A DNA stretch of 49,427 nt, from the NCBI RefSeq assembly GCF_913773995.1, contig NZ_CAJYES010000018.1:1-49427 (forward strand), read 5' to 3'. Source of the stretch: an uncultured Pseudacidovorax sp. (GTDB lineage Bacteria; Pseudomonadota; Gammaproteobacteria; Burkholderiales; Burkholderiaceae_C). The position numbers and the translations under genes are program-made. The notes below the pieces were generated by a model that saw only the letters and a list, made by a program, of their open reading frames with translations, was not told the origin of the DNA and did not search any database. How positions within the stretch are numbered: position 1 is the first letter of the stretch; each line of letters starts with the position of its first letter. Shown one piece after another: positions 9,519-23,220 of this stretch.

Positions 9519-9529
<11 letters not shown>
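8156..9529 (-). CDS. hsdS: Type I restriction-modification specificity subunit S
   Basis: DNA-recognition subunit that directs HsdM methylation and HsdR cleavage. The 457-residue product has the usual two-half plan: target-recognition domain 1 (about 35-185), a central conserved region with the coiled-coil spacer ([20 protein letters not shown] and [18 protein letters not shown]), target-recognition domain 2 (about 265-415), and a distal conserved helix ([19 protein letters not shown]). Its start overlaps the hsdM stop by 11 bases, implying translational coupling. Base composition across the recognition domains is clearly more AT-rich than in hsdM or hsdR, as is common for exchanged recognition domains. 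The recognition sequence cannot be predicted by eye. Confidence 0.95.
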
Positions 9530-11081
<1,552 letters not shown>

Positions 11082-11134
11082 GGGTCCCGTGAGCTGGATC
11101 TTTTGTTGACTGCTGGGGAAGCGCCTCAGGCATC

Positions 11135-11156
11135 GCGCAGCGACTGGGCGCTGCGC
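11135..11156. other. Hairpin between guaA and hsdM
   Basis: Perfect 8-bp stem GCGCAGCG / CGCTGCGC with loop ACTGGG, 28 bases past the guaA stop. No T-run follows on the minus strand, so if it ends guaA transcripts it is not a canonical intrinsic terminator. It marks the boundary between core genes and the restriction cassette. Confidence 0.4.
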
Positions 11157-11184
11157 AAGGGCACCGTTGCCGAGGACCCCGGTT

Positions 11185-12804
11185 TCACTCCCACTCGATC
11201 GTCGCCGGCGGCTTGCTCGACACGTCGTAGGTGACGCGGTTGATGCCACGCACCTCGTTGATGATCCGGCTCGACACCTTCTTGAGCAGCGCATAGGGCA
11301 GCTCGGCCCAGTCGGCGGTCATGAAGTCGCTGGTCTGCACGGCACGCAGGGCCACGACGTAGTCGTAGGTGCGGCCATCGCCCATCACGCCCACGCTCTT
11401 GACCGGCAGGAAGACGGTGAAGGCCTGGCTGGTGAGGTCGTACCAGCTCTTGCCTGTCGACTCGTCGCGGAAGTTGCGCAGTTCCTCGATGAAGATGGCA
11501 TCGGCTCGGCGCAGCAGGTCGGCGTAGTCCTTCTTCACCTCGCCCAGGATGCGCACGCCCAGGCCTGGGCCCGGGAAGGGATGGCGGTACACCATCTCGG
11601 GCGGCAGGCCCAGGGCCACGCCCAGTTCGCGCACCTCGTCCTTGAACAGGTCGCGCAGCGGCTCCAGCAGCTTCAGGCCCAGCTGTTCGGGCAGGCCGCC
11701 CACGTTGTGGTGGCTCTTGATGGTGACGGCCTTCTTGCTCTTGGCGCCGCCGGACTCGATCACGTCGGGATAGATGGTGCCCTGGGCCAGAAAGGTGGCG
11801 CCCTTGTGGCCGCCGGTGCCGGCCTTGAGCTTGGCGGCCTCGGCCTTGAACACCTCGACGAACTCACGGCCGATGATCTTGCGCTTCTGCTCGGGGTCGC
11901 TCACGCCCTTCAGATGACCGAGGAACTGCTCGCTGGCGTCGACATGGATGACGCGCGCATGCAGCTTGCCGGCAAACATCTCCATCACCATCTTGCCCTC
12001 GTCCAGGCGCAGCAGGCCGTGGTCGACGAACACGCAGGTCAGCTGGTCGCCGATGGCGCGGTGGATCAGGGCCGCGGCCACGGACGAATCGACACCGCCC
12101 GACAGGCCGAGGATCACCTCTTCGTCGCCGACCTGCTGGCGGATGGCCTCCACCGCCTCGGCGATGTGATCCTTCATGACCCAGTCGGGCTGGGCCTGGC
12201 AGATGCCGAGCACGAAGCGCTCGAGGATGGCCTTGCCCTGCTGCGTGTGCGTGACTTCGGGGTGGAACTGCACGGCGTAGAACTTGCGCGCCTCGTCGGC
12301 CATGCCGGCAATGGGGCAGCTGTCGGTGCTGGCCATCAGCTTGAAGCCGGGCGGCAGCTCGCTCACCTTGTCGCCGTGGCTCATCCAGACGTTGAGCATG
12401 CCGTGGCCTTCGTCAGTCGTGAAGTCGGCGATGTCGCGCAGCAGCTCGGTGTGGCCGCGGGCACGCACGGACGCGAAGCCGAACTCGCGCTTGTGGCCAC
12501 TCTCGACCTTGCCGCCCAGCTGGTGCGCCATGGTCTGCATGCCGTAGCAGATGCCCAGCACCGGCACGCCCAGCTCGAAGACGGCCTGGGGCGCCTTGTC
12601 GGTGCTCTCCTCGTACACGCTGGCATGGCTGCCGGACAGGATCACGCCCTTGAGCGACCCATCGGCCGCGTATTGACGAACCCAGTCATCGGTCACGTCG
12701 CAGGGATGCACTTCGCTCAGCACATGGGCTTCGCGCACGCGGCGGGCAATCAGCTGCGTGACCTGCGAGCCGAAGTCGAGGATGAGGATCTTGTCGTGTT
12801 GCAT
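11185..12804 (-). CDS. guaA: GMP synthase (glutamine-hydrolysing)
   Basis: Converts XMP to GMP with ATP and glutamine, the last step of GMP synthesis, in the cytosol. The 539 residues (E. coli about 525) comprise a class I glutamine amidotransferase domain with the triad Cys86 (GICYGMQ), His181 and Glu183 (FHPEVTHT), an ATP-pyrophosphatase domain with SGGVDSS (235-241), and the GMP-synthase C-terminal dimerisation domain ending in [14 protein letters not shown] Shine-Dalgarno stands before the ATG at 12804. guaB lies upstream on the same strand but is separated by a toxin-antitoxin pair and a terminator, so guaA may need its own promoter. Confidence 0.98.
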   Translation of the reverse strand: MQHDKILILDFGSQVTQLIARRVREAHVLSEVHPCDVTDDWVRQYAADGSLKGVILSGSHASVYEESTDKAPQAVFELGVPVLGICYGMQTMAHQLGGKVESGHKREFGFASVRARGHTELLRDIADFTTDEGHGMLNVWMSHGDKVSELPPGFKLMASTDSCPIAGMADEARKFYAVQFHPEVTHTQQGKAILERFVLGICQAQPDWVMKDHIAEAVEAIRQQVGDEEVILGLSGGVDSSVAAALIHRAIGDQLTCVFVDHGLLRLDEGKMVMEMFAGKLHARVIHVDASEQFLGHLKGVSDPEQKRKIIGREFVEVFKAEAAKLKAGTGGHKGATFLAQGTIYPDVIESGGAKSKKAVTIKSHHNVGGLPEQLGLKLLEPLRDLFKDEVRELGVALGLPPEMVYRHPFPGPGLGVRILGEVKKDYADLLRRADAIFIEELRNFRDESTGKSWYDLTSQAFTVFLPVKSVGVMGDGRTYDYVVALRAVQTSDFMTADWAELPYALLKKVSSRIINEVRGINRVTYDVSSKPPATIEWE

Positions 12805-12848
12805 GGAGGGCTCCGAAAGAATGAAGACAGGGACCGCTCAGCACCGTC

Positions 12849-13265
12849 TCAGGCGAGATCGGTGATCACGGGATGGTCCAGTTGAAGACAGGCACGGTGC
12901 AGCGCGGGCGCCATGGTCACCAGCGGCGCCTTGAGGTCGACGGCCAGCTTGAGGTAGGCCGCGTCATGTGGACCGAGCTGCAGCGACCGCGCCCAGGTCC
13001 AGAACTCCAGCGGCGAGATGCGCATGGGCGCCAGGGCCACCGGCAAGCGGCTCAGCAGCCGCAGCACATGCTGGTGGACGGCGGTGGTGAAGCGGCCGGT
13101 GGCCAGCGCGCAGCCGGTGGCATGGAGCACGTCCAGCGGAAAGGTCGCGGCACTGGTCGCGCTCTCTTCTTCGGTCATGACGCGGATCAGCGCCTGCGAC
13201 ACGCGGTCGCTGCCTTCGGCCGGGAAGGCCCAGCGCGTGAAGGCAGAGGCGTCAATGACCAGCAT
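12849..13265 (-). CDS. VapC-like PIN-domain protein, active site partly altered
   Basis: PIN-domain proteins of VapC type are ribonuclease toxins. The 138-residue product begins MLVIDASAFTRW (D5 of the acidic quartet) and has HDAAYLKLA (D101). The usual Glu of motif 2 appears as Asp45 (FPLDVLHA), and the motif expected as LVTxDxxL reads LVTMAPALH, so the fourth acidic residue seems missing. It may be weakly active or inactive. The ATG at 13265 overlaps the antitoxin gene by 14 bases, the typical antitoxin-first, coupled arrangement. It sits between guaB and guaA on the same strand. TA pairing is clear from context; the activity is uncertain. Confidence 0.8.
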   Translation of the reverse strand: MLVIDASAFTRWAFPAEGSDRVSQALIRVMTEEESATSAATFPLDVLHATGCALATGRFTTAVHQHVLRLLSRLPVALAPMRISPLEFWTWARSLQLGPHDAAYLKLAVDLKAPLVTMAPALHRACLQLDHPVITDLA

Positions 13266-13596
13266 CGTCTCGCTCCGGGTACACGGCTGCTGGGCCATCG
13301 CTCGTCACCCATGCCTCCGTCCGCCCCGCCTGGGCGGCCTCGTGCTGCTGCCACAGCAGGTCGAAGCCCCCACCCTGCTCCGCGGCCGTCGCGGCGACCT
13401 TGGCGCGCAGGGCCTGCAACTCCGCCACGATGGCCTGCCGACGCGCCTCGATGCTGGGTTGCACCGACTCGGGCTCCTTGATCAGCCGGATCACCCGTTT
13501 GCCGTGGCGCGTCAGCACGACCTCTTCGCCGTTTTCGACGGCGCGGATCAGTTCGGACAACTGGCTCTTGGCTTGGTGGATGGGGACGGTGTGCAT
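13252..13596 (-). CDS. Phd/YefM-type antitoxin of the VapBC-like pair
   Basis: The product is 114 residues. Its N-terminus MHTVPIHQAKSQLSELIRAV, followed by NGEEVVLTRHGKRVIRLI, is the classic Phd/YefM DNA-binding fold ('I..AK..LS.L...V..GE...ITR.GKPVA.L'). A C-terminal arm rich in Ala, Gln and Glu would neutralise the toxin. The ATG at 13596 was chosen because it begins this motif. It is the first gene of the pair and overlaps the PIN gene. An imperfect palindrome over a TAGAAT-like -10 lies 30-46 bases upstream, suggesting the usual autoregulation. Only guaB's terminator separates it from guaB. Confidence 0.85.
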   Translation of the reverse strand: MHTVPIHQAKSQLSELIRAVENGEEVVLTRHGKRVIRLIKEPESVQPSIEARRQAIVAELQALRAKVAATAAEQGGGFDLLWQQHEAAQAGRTEAWVTSDGPAAVYPERDDAGH

Positions 13597-13625
13597 CGGA
13601 AATCTGGCCCGTCTGTTGGCGATTC

Positions 13626-13642
13626 GGACCATATTCTAGTCC
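13626..13642. promoter_or_regulatory. Candidate TA promoter and operator
   Basis: Imperfect palindrome GGACCATATTCTAGTCC (arms GGAC/GTCC, extended by one mismatch). Read on the minus strand it covers TAGAAT, a good -10 hexamer, about 38-43 bases before the antitoxin ATG. Antitoxins of this class usually repress by binding such a site. Confidence 0.45.
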
Positions 13643-13647
13643 AGCAT

Positions 13648-13679
13648 AAAAAAATGGCCAGAAGAATCTGGCCATTTTT
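13648..13679. terminator. Strong bidirectional terminator after guaB
   Basis: Perfect 8-bp stem TGGCCAGA / TCTGGCCA with loop AGAA, flanked by seven A on one side and five T on the other, so it can act in both directions. It stands 14 bases past the guaB stop and separates guaB transcription from the TA pair and guaA. Confidence 0.9.
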
Positions 13680-13692
13680 AGTCTGATGAGGA

Positions 13693-15707
<2,015 letters not shown>

Positions 15708-15764
15708 AGCCCGCGTGAAAGCGTTAACTCGCTGGCCGCTCCGCCAGACCCGCTCACCCGCGAA

Positions 15765-16094
15765 TCAATAGCCCGCCTTGGCGCCCTGACGACGCTTGGC
15801 GAACAGCCCCGCCGTTCGCGATCCCTGCCGCTGGAAGCGCTCCCTGCGCGCCACCTTGGGATCGACCTTCAACGGGCGACACAACTCGATCCGATCGCCG
15901 TCGTGAACCGGCGCGTCCCACGCAACAGCACGCCCCCACACACCGGGGCTCGCTTCTTCGGCCCAGGCCGGCCACTGCTCGCACACGCCACTCGCCTGCA
16001 CTGCCTGGCGGACGCTGGATCCCTCTGCGAGCTGAATCGCCTGCTCGCCGACCTGTCGCGGCGCTATCGACCAGCACACGACGACCCCGATCAT
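15765..16094 (-). CDS. rnfH: RnfH-family ubiquitin-like protein
   Basis: Small (109 residues) beta-grasp protein of the RnfH (RatB) family, function uncertain. Signature parts are VVVCWSIAPRQV near the start, a central SVRQAVQASG, and VHDGDRIELCRPLKVDPKVARRER, the conserved core of the family, followed by a basic tail. The start ATG at 16094 overlaps the ratA stop as ATGA, so the two are translationally coupled. This ratA-rnfH pair, divergent from smpB, is a widely conserved proteobacterial arrangement. Confidence 0.9.
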   Translation of the reverse strand: MIGVVVCWSIAPRQVGEQAIQLAEGSSVRQAVQASGVCEQWPAWAEEASPGVWGRAVAWDAPVHDGDRIELCRPLKVDPKVARRERFQRQGSRTAGLFAKRRQGAKAGY

Positions 16095-16549
16095 GCGGCG
16101 GGACCGCCCTCGCCGTAGACCTGCTCGGCCCGCTTGACGAAAGCTTCGACCAGCGAAGAGGCCACTTTGTCGAAGACGGGGCCGACCAGGGCCTGCAGTG
16201 CGAAGTTGTCGAAGCCGTAGTTCAGGTCCAGCGTTACGCGGCAGGCGCGTTCGCCCTCCTGGCCGACGGGGGCGAACTTCCAGATGCCCTCCAACTGCGA
16301 GAACGGCCCCTTCACGAGCTTGAGCTGCACCTCGCGGCCGGGCACATGCGTGTTGCGCGTGGTGGAGCTCTGGCGCATGCCGCCGAACGCCAGGCCGACT
16401 TCCGCGGTCATGCCGGCATCGTCCTGCTCGATCACCTGGGCCCGGTCACACCATGGAAGGAACTCGGGATAGCGGGCCACATCGGTCACCAGGTCATACA
16501 TCTCGGTGGCGCTGTACCAGATCAGGACGGACTTATGGACACTTTTCAT
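16091..16549 (-). CDS. ratA: RatA/Coq10-type START-domain protein
   Basis: A 152-residue polyketide-cyclase/START fold protein. Members are described both as RatA, said to interfere with 70S ribosome association, and as Coq10-like lipid (ubiquinone) binders. The start MKSVHKSVLIWYSATEMYDLVTDVARYPEFLPWC and FGGMRQSSTTRN, LDLNYGFDNFALQALVGPVF are family hallmarks. The ATG at 16549 is chosen as the first residue of the conserved N-terminus; the longer open frame upstream runs into the smpB promoter region. Overlaps rnfH by ATGA and diverges from smpB with 62 bases between. The toxin name is historical; a quinone-related role is equally likely. Confidence 0.92.
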   Translation of the reverse strand: MKSVHKSVLIWYSATEMYDLVTDVARYPEFLPWCDRAQVIEQDDAGMTAEVGLAFGGMRQSSTTRNTHVPGREVQLKLVKGPFSQLEGIWKFAPVGQEGERACRVTLDLNYGFDNFALQALVGPVFDKVASSLVEAFVKRAEQVYGEGGPAA

Positions 16550-16611
16550 AGAATCTGCACGTGTGTGCGAGCCGATTGTAGGAATGCCATGCGCCCCCAA
16601 ATGGAATCCAC

Positions 16612-17091
16612 ATGGCCAACAAAAAGCAGGACAACACCAACCCCCGCATCGCCGACAACAAGAAGGCGGCATTCAACTATTTCTTCGAGGAACGTTACGA
16701 GGCCGGCATGGTGCTCGAGGGCTGGGAGGTCAAGGCACTGCGCGAGGGCAAGGTGCAGCTGACCGACGGCTACGTGATGATCCGCGACGGCGAGATGTTC
16801 ATCGTCGGCTGTCAGATCAACCCGCTCAAGAGCGCGTCGACCCACGTCAACCCCGACGCCATCCGGACCAAGAAGCTCCTGCTGCACAAGGAAGAGATCC
16901 GGCGCCTGATCGGCAAGGTGGAGCAGAAGGGCTACACCCTGGTGCCGCTCAACCTGCACTGGAAGGCCGGCAAGGTCAAATGCGAGATCGCCTTGGCCAA
17001 GGGCAAGGCCGAGCACGACAAGCGCGACACCATCAAGGACCGCGAGGGCAAGCGCGAGGTCGAGCGCGCGCTCAAGACCCACAACCGCTGA
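16612..17091 (+). CDS. smpB: SsrA (tmRNA)-binding protein
   Basis: Binds tmRNA and delivers it to stalled ribosomes for trans-translation. At 159 residues it is close to E. coli's 160. The N-terminal oligonucleotide-binding barrel includes [39 protein letters not shown] (seen in pieces at about residues 12-50) and NPLKSAS. The basic C-terminal tail ([30 protein letters not shown] region) becomes a helix in the decoding centre. No ssrA gene is visible in the window. Divergent from ratA. Confidence 0.97.
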   Translation: MANKKQDNTNPRIADNKKAAFNYFFEERYEAGMVLEGWEVKALREGKVQLTDGYVMIRDGEMFIVGCQINPLKSASTHVNPDAIRTKKLLLHKEEIRRLIGKVEQKGYTLVPLNLHWKAGKVKCEIALAKGKAEHDKRDTIKDREGKREVERALKTHNR

Positions 17092-17192
17092 GCCTGTCGG
17101 AGAGGGCGCCTTTCTTTGCCTGTTGCGCGGAAGTCTGCGCATGCTGGCCACGGCGCTTGTAGCGGACCGCCCCGGTTTTTTTGGCGATGCGT

Positions 17193-17219
17193 GGAATAAA
17201 TCGCCACGCCCAGGCGTTC
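17193..17219 (+). promoter_or_regulatory. ECF-type promoter candidate before the sigma factor
   Basis: GGAATAA (17193-17199) and CGTTC (17215-17219) are separated by 15 bases, resembling the GGAA...CGT promoters that ECF sigma factors use to drive their own operons. The sigma gene starts 10 bases after the -10-like element, so transcripts would be nearly leaderless if this is the promoter. Candidate only. Confidence 0.4.
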
Positions 17220-17228
17220 ATCCAATCA

Positions 17229-17747
17229 ATGAGCGCTTCCCACGCCATCGTCGGCCACATCCCCGCACTGCGACGCTACGCGCGGGCGTTGACGGGCGAC
17301 GCCTGGGCGGCGGACGATCTGGTGCAGGACACGCTGGAGCGTGCCTGCCACAAATGGTCGCTGTGGACACCGGGGACCGACCTGCGGGCCTGGCTGTTCA
17401 CGCTCATGCACAACCTCCATGCCAGTCAGGTGCGCAGGACGCCGACGCCTGCCGAGGACATCGACACGCTGGATGCAGAGCCGACGGCCCGCGTCGCCAC
17501 GCCTGACGGCCACCTCGACCTTCAGCGCTGCCTGCTTCTGCTGCCGGAAGAGCAGCGCGCCGTGCTGCTGCTGGCCGCGCTGGAAGACCTCTCCTATGCC
17601 GAGATCGCCCGCGTGCTCGGCGTACCCCTCGGGACGGTGATGTCGCGCCTGTCCCGCGCGCGCGACCGGCTGCGCCAGTTGATGGACGGCGCACCGCCGC
17701 AACGCACGGGCAGCGGCAGCCGGCCTGCCCTGCGCCGCCTCAAGTGA
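17229..17747 (+). CDS. ECF-family RNA polymerase sigma factor
   Basis: Alternative sigma factor of 172 residues. Region 2 is seen in LRRYARALTGDAWAADDLVQDTLERA (about 14-39) with the tryptophan-rich end DLRAWLFTLMHN (51-62). Region 4 is LLLLPEEQRAVLLLAALEDLSYAEIARVLGVPLGTVMSRLSRARDRL (about 102-148), the helix-turn-helix for the -35 element. The ATG at 17229 is preferred over an upstream in-frame ATG because it begins just before region 2. It is followed with a 4-base overlap (GTGA) by a membrane anti-sigma factor, the standard pairing. The inducing signal is unknown; the nearby lipoprotein gene may be a target. Confidence 0.93.
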   Translation: MSASHAIVGHIPALRRYARALTGDAWAADDLVQDTLERACHKWSLWTPGTDLRAWLFTLMHNLHASQVRRTPTPAEDIDTLDAEPTARVATPDGHLDLQRCLLLLPEEQRAVLLLAALEDLSYAEIARVLGVPLGTVMSRLSRARDRLRQLMDGAPPQRTGSGSRPALRRLK

Positions 17748-18490
17748 GCCAGCCCCGCGCCATGAACCGCCCACCCTCCCCGCCGTCGCACCCCGCCTCC
17801 GATGAGAACTGGGAACGCCTGCGTCAGCAGTTGCGCCAATTGCACGCGCATGTGCTCGACGAACCCGCGCCCCCCGGTCTGCAGGCAGCGGCCCTGGCGC
17901 TGGCAACGGCGCTGCGACGCAAGCGCCGGCAGGCGCTCGCTCTTCGCTGGATGGGCATGGCTGCTGCGGTGGTGCTGGCATTCGGCACGGGCTGGTGGAC
18001 CAGCGGTCTGCATGGCAGCAGCGGTCGCGGGATGGCCAGAGTGCAGGCGCCGCCCTTGCATGGCTTCGTCCGCGAAGCCGCCGTGGCGTACAGCCTTTAC
18101 GCGCCCGAGAAGCGCCATCCGGTGGAGGTCGGCGCTTCCGAGGAACAGCACCTGGTCCAATGGCTGTCGCGACGGCTGGATCGGCCGCTCAAGCTGCCGG
18201 ATCTGGCGTCGCAAGGCTACGCGCTGGTCGGTGGCCGCCTGCTGCCGGGTTCGGCAGGTGCACGGGCGCAGTTCATGTACCAGAACGCCGAGGGCCAGCG
18301 CCTGACGCTCTACCTTGGGCAACTCGATGCCAACACACCCGAAGCCAGGGGCGCCGCCTTCCGGTTCGAAGCCGGCCCGCAACTGTCGACCTTCTACTGG
18401 GTGGACGACGGCTTCGGCTACGCACTGAGCGCCCCCCTGGGCCGCGAACGCCTGCTTGCCCTGGCGCAAACCGTCCATGGGCAGCTGTGA
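17744..18490 (+). CDS. Membrane anti-sigma factor
   Basis: Cognate regulator of the ECF sigma factor, 248 residues from the GTG at 17744 that overlaps the sigma stop (an ATG at 17762 is an alternative). It has a cytoplasmic N-terminal helical part (about 20-65) expected to hold the sigma factor, one membrane segment (LRWMGMAAAVVLAFGTGWW, about 68-88), and a periplasmic domain of roughly 160 residues. No HxxxCxxC zinc motif is present, so it is not a ZAS-type anti-sigma. The periplasmic part would be the sensor. Assignment rests on operon position plus topology. Confidence 0.82.
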   Translation: MSQPRAMNRPPSPPSHPASDENWERLRQQLRQLHAHVLDEPAPPGLQAAALALATALRRKRRQALALRWMGMAAAVVLAFGTGWWTSGLHGSSGRGMARVQAPPLHGFVREAAVAYSLYAPEKRHPVEVGASEEQHLVQWLSRRLDRPLKLPDLASQGYALVGGRLLPGSAGARAQFMYQNAEGQRLTLYLGQLDANTPEARGAAFRFEAGPQLSTFYWVDDGFGYALSAPLGRERLLALAQTVHGQL

Positions 18491-18584
18491 GGCACGACAC
18501 CGAATTCGCCCTGCGCCTACGTGGCCGGCCCCGACCCTCTTCCTACACTCGTCCCGCTGTCTTTCGTTCAACCAGGAGAACCGC

Positions 18585-18986
18585 ATGATTGCCATGAAAA
18601 AGACCACCCTGATCGGCGTCCCCGCCCTCGCACTCGCTGCGTTGATGGCCGGCTGTGCCACCACGCCCGCGCCCGATGCGCCCACGCGCACCGTCGATGG
18701 CGTGCTGATCGGCCCGAACGGCAAGACGCTCTACACCTTCGCCCGCGATGCGCAGAACAGCGGCAAGTCGATGTGCAATGGCCAGTGCGCCACGAACTGG
18801 CCGCCGCTGATGGCGCCCGCCAACCCCAAGCCCATGGGAGGCTACACCATCGTGACGCGCGATGACGGCAGCAAGCAGTGGGCCTACAACGGCTGGCCGC
18901 TGTACTACTGGTCCAAGGATGCCAAGGCGGGCGACCGCACTGGCGAGGGCATGCTCAACGGCGCCTGGAAGGTCGCCCGTCCCTGA
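18585..18986 (+). CDS. Lipoprotein with Yx(F/W/Y)xxD repeats (COG4315-like)
   Basis: A 133-residue lipoprotein: signal ending in the lipobox LMAGC (Cys24), then two copies of the secreted-repeat pattern, GKTLYTFARD (YTFARD) and GWPLYYWSKD (YYWSKD), separated by a segment with a Cys pair (SMCNGQCATNWPP). The family is common in bacteria but its role is unknown. A good Shine-Dalgarno (AGGAGAA) precedes the ATG at 18585. It lies 94 bases after the anti-sigma gene on the same strand and may belong to the same stress-response unit. A strong terminator follows it. Confidence 0.88.
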   Translation: MIAMKKTTLIGVPALALAALMAGCATTPAPDAPTRTVDGVLIGPNGKTLYTFARDAQNSGKSMCNGQCATNWPPLMAPANPKPMGGYTIVTRDDGSKQWAYNGWPLYYWSKDAKAGDRTGEGMLNGAWKVARP

Positions 18987-19044
18987 GCGTTCCGAGGCAG
19001 GGACCTCGGCCCGCCTTGTGCGTGGCACCGGTCTCACAAGCACC

Positions 19045-19076
19045 AAGGGGGCGTAACGCCCCCTTTTAGTTTTTTC
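19045..19076 (+). terminator. Intrinsic terminator after the lipoprotein gene
   Basis: Stem AAGGGGGCG / CGCCCCCTT with a three-base loop (TAA), followed by TTAGTTTTTT. It ends the plus-strand sigma/anti-sigma/lipoprotein unit and faces the end of the minus-strand EamA gene. Confidence 0.92.
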
Positions 19077-20004
19077 GCCACCGGGCGCCTGCCCCGCGGG
19101 TCAGGTTGGTGGACGAGCCGCGCGCCACCCCAGCCATTCGTTGGCCACGAGCGCACCGATCACCAGCAGACCGCCGCTGAACACCGTCGACGCCGGAACC
19201 TCACCCGCTCCGACCCAGGCGAGCGCGATGCCGAACAGCACTTCCAGCAGGGCCAGCAGCGCCACCTCGGGCGCCTTGAGCACGCCTGCGGCGACCATCG
19301 ACAGCATGCAGGGAATGGCGAGCTGGAACACGCCCAGGAAGCCCAGCAGCGCCAGGTCCCGTCCGCTGGCCGTGAACGGCCACGCGAGCGGCAGCATGCA
19401 GGCCGCCGACACGGCCGCTCCGATGAGCACGGCAGGCAGGAGATCGACCTCGGCCCCGCTGGCATGCGCCTGCTGCACGTTCGTCCAGTGGCAGGCGCCC
19501 GCAATGGGCACACACAGGGCCACCAGCGTGCCCGCCAGGGCGCCCTGGTCGCCAATCAGCGCGCCATACATCCAGGCGATGCCAGCGCCGGCCACGGCGA
19601 TGGCCGCCCAGGTGCGCGGTGGCAGACGGTGACCGATGAAGAGGCGAGCGGCCAGGGCCGCCAGCAGCGGTCCGGTGGCCAGTGTGACCAGCACGTTGGC
19701 CGTCGTGGTCAGGGTGAGCGCCACCATGAAGGCGGTGAACATCACGCTCCAGCACAAGCCGGAAACCCAGAGATGAAGCCCACCTTCGCGCAGGCTGCGC
19801 CAGAGGCCGCGGCCGCGTAGGACGCCGAGGATCAGCACCATCGCCAGCAGCGTGAAGAAGCTGCGCCAGAAGGTGACCTCGAAGCTGGCGGCCCGCTCCA
19901 GCTGGCGGGTGACGACGCCGGCCGTCGCCCACATGAGCGTGACCAGCACCATCAATGCGACGGCGCGGCCATGCGTCAGGCCGCGCCGCGCCGGGGGCGC
20001 AGGA

Positions 20005-21827
<1,823 letters not shown>

Positions 21828-21831
<4 letters not shown>

Positions 21832-22820
21832 GGTGTCGTTACCTCCTGCGAGGGCTCAAGTGACTTTGAATGGGTTTGCAATAGGGTCTGCTGGATTTCG
21901 AGCGGGCTCAGCAGTCGCCCGGGAATCAATTCGCCCGCCTTCACATGGGCACTGCCCAGGAAGGCTTCGGGCTGTGCGCCGAAGACGGCGACCGCCTCGG
22001 CATCGGGCCAGTGGCCACGCCGGCGCATGCCGGAAAGGAATCGACCCGCATCCTCGGCCGCCAGCGTGACGGGCACATGGCCGTCCACGAGCGCGTCGGT
22101 GGGCAGAAGCGCATTGAGGCGCTGCGCGTCGTCCATGGCCTCCAGCGTCTGCAGCGACACGCACTGATCGGCCGCAAACGGCCCCGTGCGCGTTCGGCGC
22201 AAAGCTGTCAGATGGCCGCCGCAGCCCAGCGCCGCGCCGATGTCGGTGCCCAGCGTACGGATGTAGGTGCCTTTGGAACACTGCACCGCGAGACGCAGGA
22301 AGGGCTCCGGCCCTTCCAGTTGCGCCGCGAGAAGCGTCAGCGCATGGATCACGACCGCACGCGGCTCACGCTCCAGCACGATGCCTTCACGGGCGTATTC
22401 GTAGAGCGCCTTGCCGTCCTTCTTGAGCGCACTGTGCATGGGCGGCACTTGCGAAATGGGACCGCGGAACCGCGCCAGCACCTCGTGCACCTGCTCGGGC
22501 GTGCAATCGACCGGCTGCTCACTGGTCACCTCGCCCTCGGCGTCGCCGGTGCTCGTCGTACGGCCCAGGCGCACCGTGGTCTCGTAGCACTTGTCAGCGT
22601 CCAGGTGCAGCTGGCTGAACTTGGTGGCGGCGCCGAAGCACAGCGGCAGCACGCCGGTCGCGAGCGGATCCAGCGTGCCGGTGTGGCCGGCCTTCTCGGC
22701 GCGCATCAGCCATTTGGCCTTCTGCAGCGCCTGGTTGCTGGACAGGCCCAGCGGCTTGTCGAGCAGCAACACCCCATGCACAGGGCGCCGCTGCACCCTG
22801 ACACGGGATGGCGACGTCAT
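21828..22820 (-). CDS. truB: tRNA pseudouridine(55) synthase
   Basis: Isomerises U55 in the T-loop of tRNAs. The 330 residues include [20 protein letters not shown] (motif I) and the catalytic Asp51 in [19 protein letters not shown], then KYETTVRLG-like [16 protein letters not shown] and the C-terminal PUA-like region. Located between rbfA (4 bases away) and typA (4-base overlap) in the nusA-infB operon, its usual place in proteobacteria. Confidence 0.96.
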
Positions 22821-22824
22821 CGGT

Positions 22825-23196
22825 CTACTCTTCTTTCGAGCGCGAGGACACCGCCTTGGCGATCAAGGCGTTCATGTCCGCCGCACGCTCGGTCGTGCGG
22901 TCGAACACGAAATGCAGCGTCGGCACGGTGTGGATGTGCAGCCGCTTGAACAGGCCGTTGCGCAGGAAGCCGGCGGCCTGGTTCAAGGCCTCCTGCGTCT
23001 CCTGCGGATCGCCCACCAGCAGGCTGAAGAACACCTTCGCGTGGGCATAGTCGGGCGTGACCTCGACGGCCTGCAGGGTGACCATGCCCACGCGCGGATC
23101 CTTCAGCTCGCGGGCGATCAGCTCCGACAGATCGCGTTGGATCTGATCCGCGACCTTGAAGCCGCGATTGGGGACGGATGACTTCTTCGCTGGCAT
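22825..23196 (-). CDS. rbfA: 30S ribosome-binding factor A
   Basis: KH-fold assembly factor that binds the 30S subunit near the 5' end of 16S rRNA and assists late maturation. The 123-residue product shows [46 protein letters not shown] (the core helices and strands, about residues 11-56) and a basic start. Sits between infB (24 bases) and truB in the same operon, as in most bacteria. Confidence 0.95.
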   Translation of the reverse strand: MPAKKSSVPNRGFKVADQIQRDLSELIARELKDPRVGMVTLQAVEVTPDYAHAKVFFSLLVGDPQETQEALNQAAGFLRNGLFKRLHIHTVPTLHFVFDRTTERAADMNALIAKAVSSRSKEE

Positions 23197-23220
23197 GGCG
23201 TAGGGACGTCTGACCGGCGC

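Noticed and set aside
17163-17182. Seven-T run as an smpB terminator
   Set aside because: No stable stem precedes it; only a 3-bp pairing could be drawn.
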